A stretch of 44,113 nucleotides of DNA from positions 1 to 44,113 of IMG/VR virus record IMGVR_UViG_3300025174_000043. The stretch is one strand, 5' to 3'. Position numbers and translations under genes: made by a program. This DNA is from a virus. Every line of letters begins with the position of its first letter. Position 1 is the stretch's first letter. Under the pieces are notes generated by a model. That model saw only the letters and a program-made list of their open reading frames with translations, was not told the origin of the DNA and did no database searches. This document shows, piece after piece, positions 37,409 through 44,113 of the stretch.

Positions 37409-39302
37409 CGTTGTAGTAAAGGTCATCAAACGAATTGTGAATCCCATTCCGCCAAAACCGACCGGCGTAGTGAAGGTAATTGCACGCGGTCCGCGTGGGC
37501 CAAAAGGTGAAGACGGGGCAACGTTAGTCGGCGAGGGCGCGCATATTTACCAAGGGTCCGGCGTGCCCGATTCCGCTCTTGGGGCGGATAATGAATGGTA
37601 CATTGATAGCGATACCGCTGATATGTATCAAAAACAAGACGGGACATGGGAATATATTTTGACGATCTTAGGCCCGCAAGGTCCAGCGGGTCCGGCAGGC
37701 GAAGACGGGCAATTGCTTGTCGGTGAGGGCGCAAATATTCTTACCGGCGATGGGGTGCCAAGTGATTCTATTGGCACGGATGCCGATCTTTATCTTGATA
37801 ATGTCGGGGATGACATTTACAAAAAAGTTTCGGGCCATTGGGAATTCCAAACGAATATCAGAGGATCGGCAGGCCCCGAAGGAATTCAAGGGCTGCAAGG
37901 TAATCCCGGATCGAATGGGACGAATGGATGGACGCCGGTTTTTGCCGTTGTCGTGGACGGCTCGCGTAATGTGTTGCAAGTTGTCGATTGGACAGGCGGC
38001 AGCGGTACGAAACCGGCGACCGGAAAATATGTCGGGGCAACAGGTCTTGTTATTCTGATTGCCGATGCGGTCAATATTCGCGGTGCGCAAGGCGCGGCGG
38101 GCGCAGCGGGTGCGGACGGCGCGGATGGGGCGGACGGCCCGGCCGGAGCGGACGGGGCCGATGGTGTCGGCAATGCTTGGCGTTCCGGATCGGGAGCGCC
38201 TTCGGATTCGCTTGGCATCAATGGCGATCTATATTTGGACACCGTGACGGACGACGTTTATCAGAAAGCCGCCGGCACCTACGGCATCGTTGCGAATATT
38301 AAAGGTGCGGCCGGCGCGGATGGTGCGGACGGCGCGGACGGTGCCGATGGCATCGGCAATGCGTGGCGTTCCGGATCGGGAGCGCCTTCGGATTCGCTTG
38401 GCATTAACGGCGATCTATATTTGGACACGGCGACGGACGACGTTTATCAGAAAGCCGCCGGCATCTATAGCGTCATTACGAATATTCACGGGACTGCCGG
38501 CGCGGATGGTGCGGACGGCGCAGACGGTGCCGATGGCATCGGCAATGCTTGGCGTTCCGGATCGGGAGCGCCTTCGGATTCGGTCGGTATCGACGGCGAT
38601 CTATATTTGGACACCGTGACGGACGACGTTTATCAGAAAGCCGCCGGCACCTACAGCGTCATTACGAACATCAAAGGCAATACAGGCGCAGACGGTGCAG
38701 ACGGCGCGGACGGGGCCGATGGCGTCGGCAATGCTTGGCGGTCCGGGTCGGGAGCGCCTTCCGATTCGCTTGGGATCAACGGCGATCTATATTTGGACAC
38801 CGTGACGGACGACGTTTATCAGAAAGCCGCCGGCACCTACAGCATCGTTGCGAACATCAAAGGTTCGAATGGTGCAGCGGGTGCAGACGGCGCGGACGGC
38901 GCGGATGGTGCCCCCGGTTCGGCCGGGACGACTCAAATCGTTGTCGAAATTGATGGGAACGGAAACGTAATCACCACAGGTTTGAAAGGATTTTTGCCTC
39001 TTAAGTTTGCGGGTACGATCACATCGGCAACGCTTGTGGCAGATCGCGCGGGGGCCATCGTTGTCGATATATGGAAATGCACTTATGCGCAATTCGACGC
39101 GGGCGCGACCCATCCCGTCACGGGTGATAAGATCACGTCCAGCACACCGCCGACAATTACGGCGTCAAATACCAAAGCTCAAGATACAACGCTTGCTAGT
39201 TGGACCACGACTTTCGCGGATGGTGATCTGTATGGGTTCAATGTGAATAGCTGTACTACGATTCAAAAGGCGTGGCTTATTCTTGCGATTACCCGGAGTT
39301 GA
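37401..39302 (+). CDS. Collagen-like tail fibre with repeated modules
   Basis: 633 residues from the ATG at 37401 (an ATG at 37398 adds one). N-terminal ~30 residues, then Gly-X-Y runs (GPRGPKGEDGA, GPQGPAGPAGEDG). The central part has four near-identical 62-residue modules: GNAWRSGSGAPSDSLGINGD, LYLDTVTDDVYQKAAGTY, IKG and a GADGADGADGAD collagen run; two older copies lie upstream. The last ~120 residues are beta-rich (TQIVVEIDGNGNVITTGLKG), likely the receptor-facing tip. It is a trimeric fibre; the frequent NAD/GAD motif is typical of phage collagen-like proteins. Confidence 0.88.
   Translation: MTDVVVKVIKRIVNPIPPKPTGVVKVIARGPRGPKGEDGATLVGEGAHIYQGSGVPDSALGADNEWYIDSDTADMYQKQDGTWEYILTILGPQGPAGPAGEDGQLLVGEGANILTGDGVPSDSIGTDADLYLDNVGDDIYKKVSGHWEFQTNIRGSAGPEGIQGLQGNPGSNGTNGWTPVFAVVVDGSRNVLQVVDWTGGSGTKPATGKYVGATGLVILIADAVNIRGAQGAAGAAGADGADGADGPAGADGADGVGNAWRSGSGAPSDSLGINGDLYLDTVTDDVYQKAAGTYGIVANIKGAAGADGADGADGADGIGNAWRSGSGAPSDSLGINGDLYLDTATDDVYQKAAGIYSVITNIHGTAGADGADGADGADGIGNAWRSGSGAPSDSVGIDGDLYLDTVTDDVYQKAAGTYSVITNIKGNTGADGADGADGADGVGNAWRSGSGAPSDSLGINGDLYLDTVTDDVYQKAAGTYSIVANIKGSNGAAGADGADGADGAPGSAGTTQIVVEIDGNGNVITTGLKGFLPLKFAGTITSATLVADRAGAIVVDIWKCTYAQFDAGATHPVTGDKITSSTPPTITASNTKAQDTTLASWTTTFADGDLYGFNVNSCTTIQKAWLILAITRS
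38169..38912 (+). repeat. Four 186-bp near-identical repeats in the fibre gene
   Basis: Units start with GGCAATGC at 38,169, 38,355, 38,541 and 38,727, each 186 bp (62 codons). Differences are few and mostly silent. The repeat invites recombination, so copy number may vary, changing fibre length. The two diverged copies upstream (37,500-37,860) show an older expansion. Confidence 0.92.
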
Positions 39303-39305
39303 TCG

Positions 39306-39962
39306 GTGGCAGTTGCATTTCAAAATGTGAATGGTACAAATTCGTCGGGCACGACCGGCACGACGGCTATGCCAACGGGCATTACAGCGGGTGATCTTTT
39401 GATTTCGGAATTTTTTCTTCCGCTCGATAAAACTCTTTCGATCAGCGGAACCGGATGGGAAATTATAAATCAAATTAATAGTGCCGGCGGGAATTATACG
39501 TATGGCATTGCGCGCAAAATTGCGACGGCAAGTAACCCGTCGCCAACGTGGTCTTGGGATGGGACCAATACTCAATTCGCGGCGAATTGCTGGCGCTTCA
39601 ATGGCGTGTATGGGAATGCGCCGATTGGTGCAGCGCGGATTGCTTTAGATGGGTCCGGATCAAGTACGGCGGCAGGTTGCGCGGCAGTCAAAGCTACATC
39701 AGCCGCCGCTTATATGGCTTCCTTTTGTTCCGTGAGTACAAATCAAATAGTGCCGACTCCGACAAACTATACAAGTCGGAATGAATTTCATTCAAGTAAT
39801 CCGGTTGTGTCATCGCAACGCATGTCGTCCAGGGCACTTACGAATGGGGGCGATGATTCCGGTAGTAGCGTCGTCACAATCACAGCCGCGAAATGGGGTG
39901 CAAGCTTAATTGAAATTCGTTCGCAAGCGCCGGATAAATGCCGAATTCGAATGGTGTGGTAG
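39306..39962 (+). CDS. Beta-rich tail-associated protein
   Basis: 218 residues from a GTG start at 39306, three bases after the fibre stop. MAVAFQNVNGTNSSGTTGTT, GDLLISEFFLPLDKTL, WSWDGTNTQFAANCWRFNGV and AAAYMASFCSVSTNQIVP, then TAAKWGASLIEIRS. A jelly-roll-like pattern common in phage proteins after fibres (MAVAF...GDLLI). It probably caps or decorates the tail. No closer family. Confidence 0.7.
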   Translation: MAVAFQNVNGTNSSGTTGTTAMPTGITAGDLLISEFFLPLDKTLSISGTGWEIINQINSAGGNYTYGIARKIATASNPSPTWSWDGTNTQFAANCWRFNGVYGNAPIGAARIALDGSGSSTAAGCAAVKATSAAAYMASFCSVSTNQIVPTPTNYTSRNEFHSSNPVVSSQRMSSRALTNGGDDSGSSVVTITAAKWGASLIEIRSQAPDKCRIRMVW

Positions 39963-39968
39963 GGGATC

Positions 39969-40451
39969 ATGACCGACAAACGCGACCTTATCTTGGAACG
40001 GCTTGCCGCTTTGTTGCAAGAGTGCGTGGACGATTCTAAGAGTTTTTTCAGGAATACGGATACGGTTCCAGAAAAACGTCGCCCGGCGATTTTGATGGTG
40101 GATGCGGACGAAGAGCTTGACCCACGATTTGCGAATCCGCCGGGGAACCGGCTGCCGAATGCGGCGCAGATCATGGCGGCGAAACCGCAAACATTCCTAT
40201 ATCTGGACGGAAAACCGGATTTTGTGGATGGCCAATCCACCGACGAAAATGGCGTCGGAAAGAAGCTGAATGCCTTTAGAATCAAGGTACTTCGGAAGGT
40301 CTTGAACGATCAAACCTTAATTGATCTATGCGTACCCGGCGGCATAAAATACGATGGATTCATGACGGGTCTAGCGTCGGGTCGTTCACTAGAGGGCGAG
40401 GCGCAGTTACATTTGACCTTCGCATACGCGCTCTTCCCGTCGAAACTCTAA
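39969..40451 (+). CDS. Tail terminator-like protein
   Basis: 160 residues. MTDKRDLILERLAALLQECV, then AILMVDADEELDPRFANPPG, FLYLDGKPDFVDG, and KLNAFRIKVLRKVLNDQTLI. N-terminal helix plus a later sheet as in minor tail protein U (terminator). It lies just before the tail tube gene, the usual place. Confidence 0.68.
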   Translation: MTDKRDLILERLAALLQECVDDSKSFFRNTDTVPEKRRPAILMVDADEELDPRFANPPGNRLPNAAQIMAAKPQTFLYLDGKPDFVDGQSTDENGVGKKLNAFRIKVLRKVLNDQTLIDLCVPGGIKYDGFMTGLASGRSLEGEAQLHLTFAYALFPSKL

Positions 40452-40466
40452 CCGGAGGCTATCCAA

Positions 40467-40994
40467 ATGCCCACCGCCCCGAACATTGAAAACTATTATA
40501 TCGGCAAAGGCAAAGTGTCGTTCAAGAAGACGGGCGAGTCCGAATATCGCGACCTTGGCAACGTCACGACTTTCGAGCTTACGCCGAATCTGACGACGCT
40601 CCCACATTTTTCGTCACGCGAAGGCGTTAAGACGAAAGACCGAACCGTTGTGACGGAAAAATCGTTGACCGTCCGGCTTGTCACCGATGAATGGGACGTG
40701 GAAAATCTGCGGCTCGCGCTCTTGGGCGGCGAAACGGAAGTGGATTCCAACGGCCGCACCACGTTTGAAATTTTCAAATCCAACGCGGTGTCCGGTGCGC
40801 TTCGCTTCGAAGGTACGAACGAAGTGGGTCCGCGTTACCAATACGATCTGAATAAAGTGGACTTCGTTCCGCAAAATGCGGTCAATCCACTGTCCGAAGA
40901 GTGGGGCACTTTGGAATTGCAGGGCGAGGCGGCGAAAGACGCCGGATCGTTCGGCACCGTTACGCTCTTGGGCGAGGAAGCTTCGTCCACGTAA
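40467..40994 (+). CDS. Tail tube protein
   Basis: 175 residues. MPTAPNIENYYIGKGKVSFK, DLGNVTTFELTPNLTTLPHF, SSREGVKTKDRTVVTEKSLT, VRLVTDEWDVENLRLALLGG, then FEIFKSNAVSGALRFEGTNE. This is the tube fold of phage major tail proteins (GN-T-E-L; K-T-x-D; T-x-x-E). It polymerises around the tape measure. It ends 39 bases before the chaperone gene. Confidence 0.85.
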   Translation: MPTAPNIENYYIGKGKVSFKKTGESEYRDLGNVTTFELTPNLTTLPHFSSREGVKTKDRTVVTEKSLTVRLVTDEWDVENLRLALLGGETEVDSNGRTTFEIFKSNAVSGALRFEGTNEVGPRYQYDLNKVDFVPQNAVNPLSEEWGTLELQGEAAKDAGSFGTVTLLGEEASST

Positions 40995-41032
40995 CCGCTT
41001 CGCTGCAACACCATATGACAGGAAGGTACAAG

Positions 41033-41446
41033 ATGGTTGCTTTGACAGATATCGCCCCGTCCACGCGGACAGTTCCCGTGGACGGGAAAGACGTTTCGGT
41101 GTTCGGTGTATCGGCGCAGGGCATCGCGTCTCTTCTAGGTGAATTCCCGCAACTCCAAAAAATATTCGTCGGCGAGCAAGCGCAGCTAACGCCGATGGGA
41201 CTTGTGCAGGCGGTGCCGGAGGCGGTGGCTTCCATTATCGCGGCGGGATGCGGACAACCCGGTGATAAAGAGGCGATCAAGGTTGCGGCACGGCTTGCGC
41301 TGCAAGCGCAGCTTGATTTGCTGAATGTCATTATTGATCTGACGATGCCGGCGGGTATCGGCCCTTTCGTGGACGCTCTAAACGCGGTGTTCGTCAAACT
41401 CGGGCTAGGCGACCTTACCAAGGTGCCGGGTACGAAATCGGCGTAG
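41033..41446 (+). CDS. Tail assembly chaperone, gpG-like
   Basis: 137 residues from the ATG at 41033. MVALTDIAPSTRTVPVDGKD, VFGVSAQGIASLLGEFPQLQ, IAAGCGQPGDKEAIKVAARL, LNVIIDLTMPAGIGPFVDAL. Acidic and helical, the usual tail assembly chaperone. It is followed in the -1 frame by an open stretch coding for the T domain, so a frameshift product GT is likely, as in lambda. Confidence 0.75.
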   Translation: MVALTDIAPSTRTVPVDGKDVSVFGVSAQGIASLLGEFPQLQKIFVGEQAQLTPMGLVQAVPEAVASIIAAGCGQPGDKEAIKVAARLALQAQLDLLNVIIDLTMPAGIGPFVDALNAVFVKLGLGDLTKVPGTKSA

Positions 41447-41457
41447 CCATTGAAGCC

Positions 41458-41646
41458 TTGATTGCCGAAGGGCATCGGCCGTCAGACGTTTGGAGCTACA
41501 CACCGCGCCAGATCAAGGCGTTCCAATTCCTTGCCGTCCTTCGGCAGCGGAAGCGGGACGCCAAACAATTGACTCTTCAAACGCTCGCCGCGCGTGGCAA
41601 TATGCGGGAGTTGGATAAAGAGTTTAAGAGGTTGACGCGGGAATGA
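41458..41646 (+). CDS. Frameshift T domain of the tail assembly chaperone (gpGT)
   Basis: The -1 frame relative to gpG reads GYEIGVAIEALIAEGHRPSD, VWSYTPRQIKAFQFLAVL, then LQTLAARGNMRELDKEFKRL. GYEIGVA-x-EAL-x-A-E-G-H is a typical start of the T part in such phages, and it covers the gpG stop, so T has no proper start of its own (only a TTG at 41458). A -1 frameshift near the end of gpG is therefore expected. No canonical X-XXY-YYZ heptamer lies close to the gpG stop; one (C-CCT-TTC) is 80 bases earlier. It overlaps the next gene by ATGA. Confidence 0.72.
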   Translation: MIAEGHRPSDVWSYTPRQIKAFQFLAVLRQRKRDAKQLTLQTLAARGNMRELDKEFKRLTRE

Positions 41647-42317
41647 GCAAAACCCTAACCATCATCCTGGACGATATTTCCGTCTATATGGAACGGGCGA
41701 TCAATGACATGATCGATCCGGTGGCGAAGGCCGCGACGAAAGCCGTCTATACGGCGGGGCGGAATACCCAAGCGCGCGGACGACATGCCATTGGAGCGTC
41801 CGGGCTTACAACGAAATGGGAAAATGCGTTGCGATTGCGGGTCTATCCGGTCGGAAAGGACTCGGTGAATCCGGCGGCGTTCATTTATCATAAAATCCCT
41901 TTTGCGGGTGTTTTTGAAACCGGCGCGACGATCCACGGGAATCCGCTTTTGTGGCTGCCTTTGGCCACGACGCCGAAGACTGGAATCGGAAAAGGCCATA
42001 CAACTCCAAAACTTTTGCAATCAAAAGGCATTCACCTTTTCACCATCAATCGGTCGGGGAAGCCGCCGTTGCTTGCTGCCGATATTCCGGCTTTCAATCC
42101 GCACGCTCGCCGCAAAGAGCGTATGTCTTTGTATAAGGTTCGGGCTGCCTTACTTGGCAAGAAGTCCGCTCAAGGGAAGGCCGTTCGCGCGGTGCCCCTT
42201 TTCATTGGCAAGCCTAGTATCACGATTCCAAAGAAGTTTGATATTGCGGCCATTACTGCGTCGGAGCGCGACCGGCTTGGGCAATATTACGTTGTGAACT
42301 TGAATGCGTTAGGATAG
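41643..42317 (+). CDS. DUF6441 phage protein
   Basis: 224 residues. MSKTLTIILDDISVYMERAI, then AATKAVYTAGRNTQARGRHA, ASGLTTKWENALRLRVYPV, PAAFIYHKIPFAGVFETGAT, LLWLPLATTPKTG and KSAQGKAVRAVPLFIGKPSI. The pattern fits DUF6441, which lies between the chaperones and tape measure in many phages; role in tail assembly unknown. ATGA joins it to the T stretch. Confidence 0.75.
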   Translation: MSKTLTIILDDISVYMERAINDMIDPVAKAATKAVYTAGRNTQARGRHAIGASGLTTKWENALRLRVYPVGKDSVNPAAFIYHKIPFAGVFETGATIHGNPLLWLPLATTPKTGIGKGHTTPKLLQSKGIHLFTINRSGKPPLLAADIPAFNPHARRKERMSLYKVRAALLGKKSAQGKAVRAVPLFIGKPSITIPKKFDIAAITASERDRLGQYYVVNLNALG

Positions 42318-42321
42318 CGCC

Positions 42322-44113
42322 ATGGCCAGCAACAAAACCATAACGCAACGTATTGCCTTCGAAGGCGGCGCGGAAATGAAAGTGCAGCTTTCCAATATTG
42401 GGGAAGCTGGCGCAGTTGCATTCAAAAGGTTGAAAGATGCGGGCGACGCGGCGTCGGGTTTTGGCGCGCGGCTTATTCCTGTTTTGGATTCTATCAAACA
42501 AAAATTGAAAGACGTTGGCGACGCCGCCGGTCATGCGAAGGAAAAAATTTCTAATATGGCGGAATCGGTTCGGAACGTAGCGAATCGAATTGCTCTTATC
42601 GCGACGGCCGCGATTGCCGGGGCAACAGGGTTTGCAATGCTGGTATTAGGTGCCGGTAATGCCGCCGACGAAGTTGGCAAGGCAGCCGATGCGGCCGGCA
42701 TGGGCACAACCAAATTTCAAAATTTGCGCGATGCTCTATCGATTCTTGGGGCTGAAAGCGGCGGGGTGGGACGGCTTATTGACAAAATGAACCGGACCCT
42801 TGGCGAGTCTCAAAAACAAGCTTTGGAGACGGCTAACAAGCAAAGGAATTTGACCGAACAATTCAATCAAGGGAAGATGACCGGCGAAGAGTATCTAAAA
42901 AAGCAGCAAGAGATTAACCGGGAAGCGCGCGAGCAAGTGAACGTTTTCAACCGCCTTGGCGTATCTGCCGCCACGGCGATGGACGATCCGCACGAAGCTC
43001 TTTTGCAATTTGCCGATGCGTTGAAAGTTTTGCCGGAAGGGATTGAAAAATCTTCCTTGCGTGCGGAGATTTTTGGAAAAACGAATAGGCAATTGGCCCA
43101 AGCGTTGAACGAAGGTCGCGATGGGTTGCTTAAATACGAAGCGGAAATGCAACGGATTGCGCCGGCCTTTACAACGCTGGAAATTGCCGTTGGGCAAAAA
43201 CTGCACGACGCCTTTGAAAAGCTTACGTTGGCGGCGACTCGTGCCAAGGATCATTTCTTACTTCTATTCGGGCCGGGTCTGACTCAGATCATTGATGCGT
43301 TCACGGAAATGATTGTTGATAATCGGGACAAGCTGATGGCGTTCGGGCAAGAAATGCTCAACACCATGCAGCCGATTCTAAAAGATTTTGTGGCGTTGCT
43401 GCAAAATAAAGAAATTGATCCGGCGGGTTTTATTGCGAAGATTCGGGACGCCGTGGTTAAACTCGGCACCGATGTTAAAGCAGCTTTGGGCATCGTGGTT
43501 GCCGCGTGGAACGGCTTCGTTGCTATTCTGGATACGGTAGCGCGCGGCATCAATGCAATCTTTGGTACGAATATTTCCGGGCAAGCTCTTGCGATTGTCG
43601 CGGTGATCGGTGTCTTAAGTGGCGCATTCGCGGCCGTGGCCGCGACGATTTCGGCGGTGATTGCAATCGTCGGTGTCTTGGACGCGGTTTTGGTGGCTGC
43701 GTTTGGGACCGGCGGCGCGCTGATGATCGGCTTGGCGGCGCTTGGGTTCGCCATTGGGTTTATCTTAGGCCAAGTCTTGCCGGAGGCGGCGCAGAAAGCC
43801 GTCGCCGTAATGTCGGAAGCTATTTCCGGCACCGTCCAGAATTTTCAGGAAGTCTTCGCGTTCCTTGGCCGGGCGGCGCAAGCGGCATGGGACGGCATTG
43901 TTTTGGCGGCCGAAACCGCGTGGAACGCAATCACTGAGTCGGTTACTAGCTTGGCCGGCGGACTAGCGGCAATTTTCGGTGCAGTTTGGGGCGCGATTAC
44001 GGAAGGTTTCCGATCCGCCGTGGATGCGGTCAAAGGATTTTTCGAAGACCTTGGCAACACGGCACGCGGAATTTTTGAGGGAATTAGCGGGTTTATCCAA
44101 TCGATTATTTCCG
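42322..44113 (+). CDS. Tape measure protein, N-terminal part (cut by the right edge)
   Basis: 597 codons in the window, no stop; ATG at 42322, four bases after DUF6441. It begins MASNKTITQRIAFEGGAEMK with helices such as VQLSNIGEAGAVAFKRL. A hydrophobic stretch lies at ~residues 88-112 (RIALIATAAIAGATGFAMLV), and a longer one at ~420-480 (ALAIVAVIGVLSGAFAAVAA and following). DKMNRTLGESQ and QEINREAREQVNVFNR form a coiled-coil-like part. WDGIVLAAETAWNAITESV and WGAITEGFRSAVDAVKGFF repeats are typical of tape measures. It sets tail length and helps DNA enter the host. Confidence 0.92.
   Translation, partial: MASNKTITQRIAFEGGAEMKVQLSNIGEAGAVAFKRLKDAGDAASGFGARLIPVLDSIKQKLKDVGDAAGHAKEKISNMAESVRNVANRIALIATAAIAGATGFAMLVLGAGNAADEVGKAADAAGMGTTKFQNLRDALSILGAESGGVGRLIDKMNRTLGESQKQALETANKQRNLTEQFNQGKMTGEEYLKKQQEINREAREQVNVFNRLGVSAATAMDDPHEALLQFADALKVLPEGIEKSSLRAEIFGKTNRQLAQALNEGRDGLLKYEAEMQRIAPAFTTLEIAVGQKLHDAFEKLTLAATRAKDHFLLLFGPGLTQIIDAFTEMIVDNRDKLMAFGQEMLNTMQPILKDFVALLQNKEIDPAGFIAKIRDAVVKLGTDVKAALGIVVAAWNGFVAILDTVARGINAIFGTNISGQALAIVAVIGVLSGAFAAVAATISAVIAIVGVLDAVLVAAFGTGGALMIGLAALGFAIGFILGQVLPEAAQKAVAVMSEAISGTVQNFQEVFAFLGRAAQAAWDGIVLAAETAWNAITESVTSLAGGLAAIFGAVWGAITEGFRSAVDAVKGFFEDLGNTARGIFEGISGFIQSIIS

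Noticed and set aside
38059-38619. Open frames in other phases of the fibre repeats
   Set aside because: They arise because the 186-bp unit lacks stops in those phases; they copy the repeat and have no ribosome sites.
41362-41368. CCCTTTC in frame with gpG as the frameshift site
   Set aside because: It has the canonical X-XXY-YYZ form, but shifting there would replace the last 27 residues of gpG by an Arg-rich stretch that looks non-coding. A site nearer the gpG stop is more likely.
43284-43832. Leftward 182-codon frame inside the tape measure gene
   Set aside because: It is antisense to a continuous tape-measure frame with typical helix and hydrophobic patterns.

Overview
The window is a 44.1-kb piece of a tailed double-stranded DNA phage (or prophage) genome, siphovirus-like with a lambda-type head and tail plan. 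It is open at both ends: a leftward gene runs off the left edge and the tape-measure gene runs off the right edge. No integrase, CI-like repressor, tRNA, rRNA, CRISPR array or insertion sequence was found. A Gram-negative host is supported by the GpA/gpW/gpB/C-Nu3/D/E packaging-capsid order, a GT9 (LPS heptosyltransferase type) enzyme, a lipobox peptide and Tat-type signals. An alphaproteobacterial host is my best guess from the tail-chaperone and small-gene families and the mid-50s GC content, but it is only an inference.

Left arm (about 1-26,530, nearly all leftward): a replication, recombination and nucleotide-metabolism region made of tightly packed genes, many joined by ATGA stop/start overlaps. 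It holds a primase/helicase (PrimPol plus SF3-like ATPase), a Topo VI-A-like TOPRIM protein, a DUF932 protein, a DUF2800 Cas4-like nuclease, a DUF2815 single-strand binding protein, a family A DNA polymerase with proofreading domain, a SNF2-like helicase and a VRR-NUC nuclease. Set among these are genes that look like a modification toolkit: a capsule-type glycosyltransferase, a GT9 glycosyltransferase, an FkbM methyltransferase, an NPPY methyltransferase, a nucleoside 2-deoxyribosyltransferase and a DUF5664 dNTP pyrophosphohydrolase-like protein. Many very small genes encode membrane, Tat-signal, lipoprotein or Cys-rich products; three of these (31, 37 and 46 residues) are shorter than usual gene-calling cut-offs.

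Switch region (26,529-27,087): about 560 bp without a gene between the primase and the packaging genes. It contains an AT-rich block, repeated GTGGGTC words and four copies of the 16-bp palindrome TTTCCAACGTTGGAAA or close variants. The two genes that follow (a 61-residue ribbon-helix-helix protein and the small terminase) both start with the same type of RHH domain, so these palindromes are good candidates for an operator and/or a packaging recognition site.

Right arm (27,088-44,113, all rightward): RHH regulator, TerS, TerL (GpA), gpW, portal, ClpP-type prohead protease with an in-frame nested scaffold start, decoration protein D, major capsid protein E, then an unusual two-gene insertion (a DUF115/MptE-like Rossmann protein overlapping an SPFH/stomatin-like membrane protein), a SPRY-domain virion protein, an FII-like connector, a collagen-like fibre with 62-residue repeats, tail terminator, tail tube, tail assembly chaperones G and G-T (probable -1 frameshift), DUF6441 and the tape measure.

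Two gene-free gaps in the left arm (8,284-8,363 and 13,923-14,059) fold on paper into compact multi-helix RNAs whose wobble pairs fit only the transcribed strand. One isolated rightward gene (16,297-16,776) breaks the leftward arm and has its own promoter-like sites, a dyad and a bidirectional terminator.
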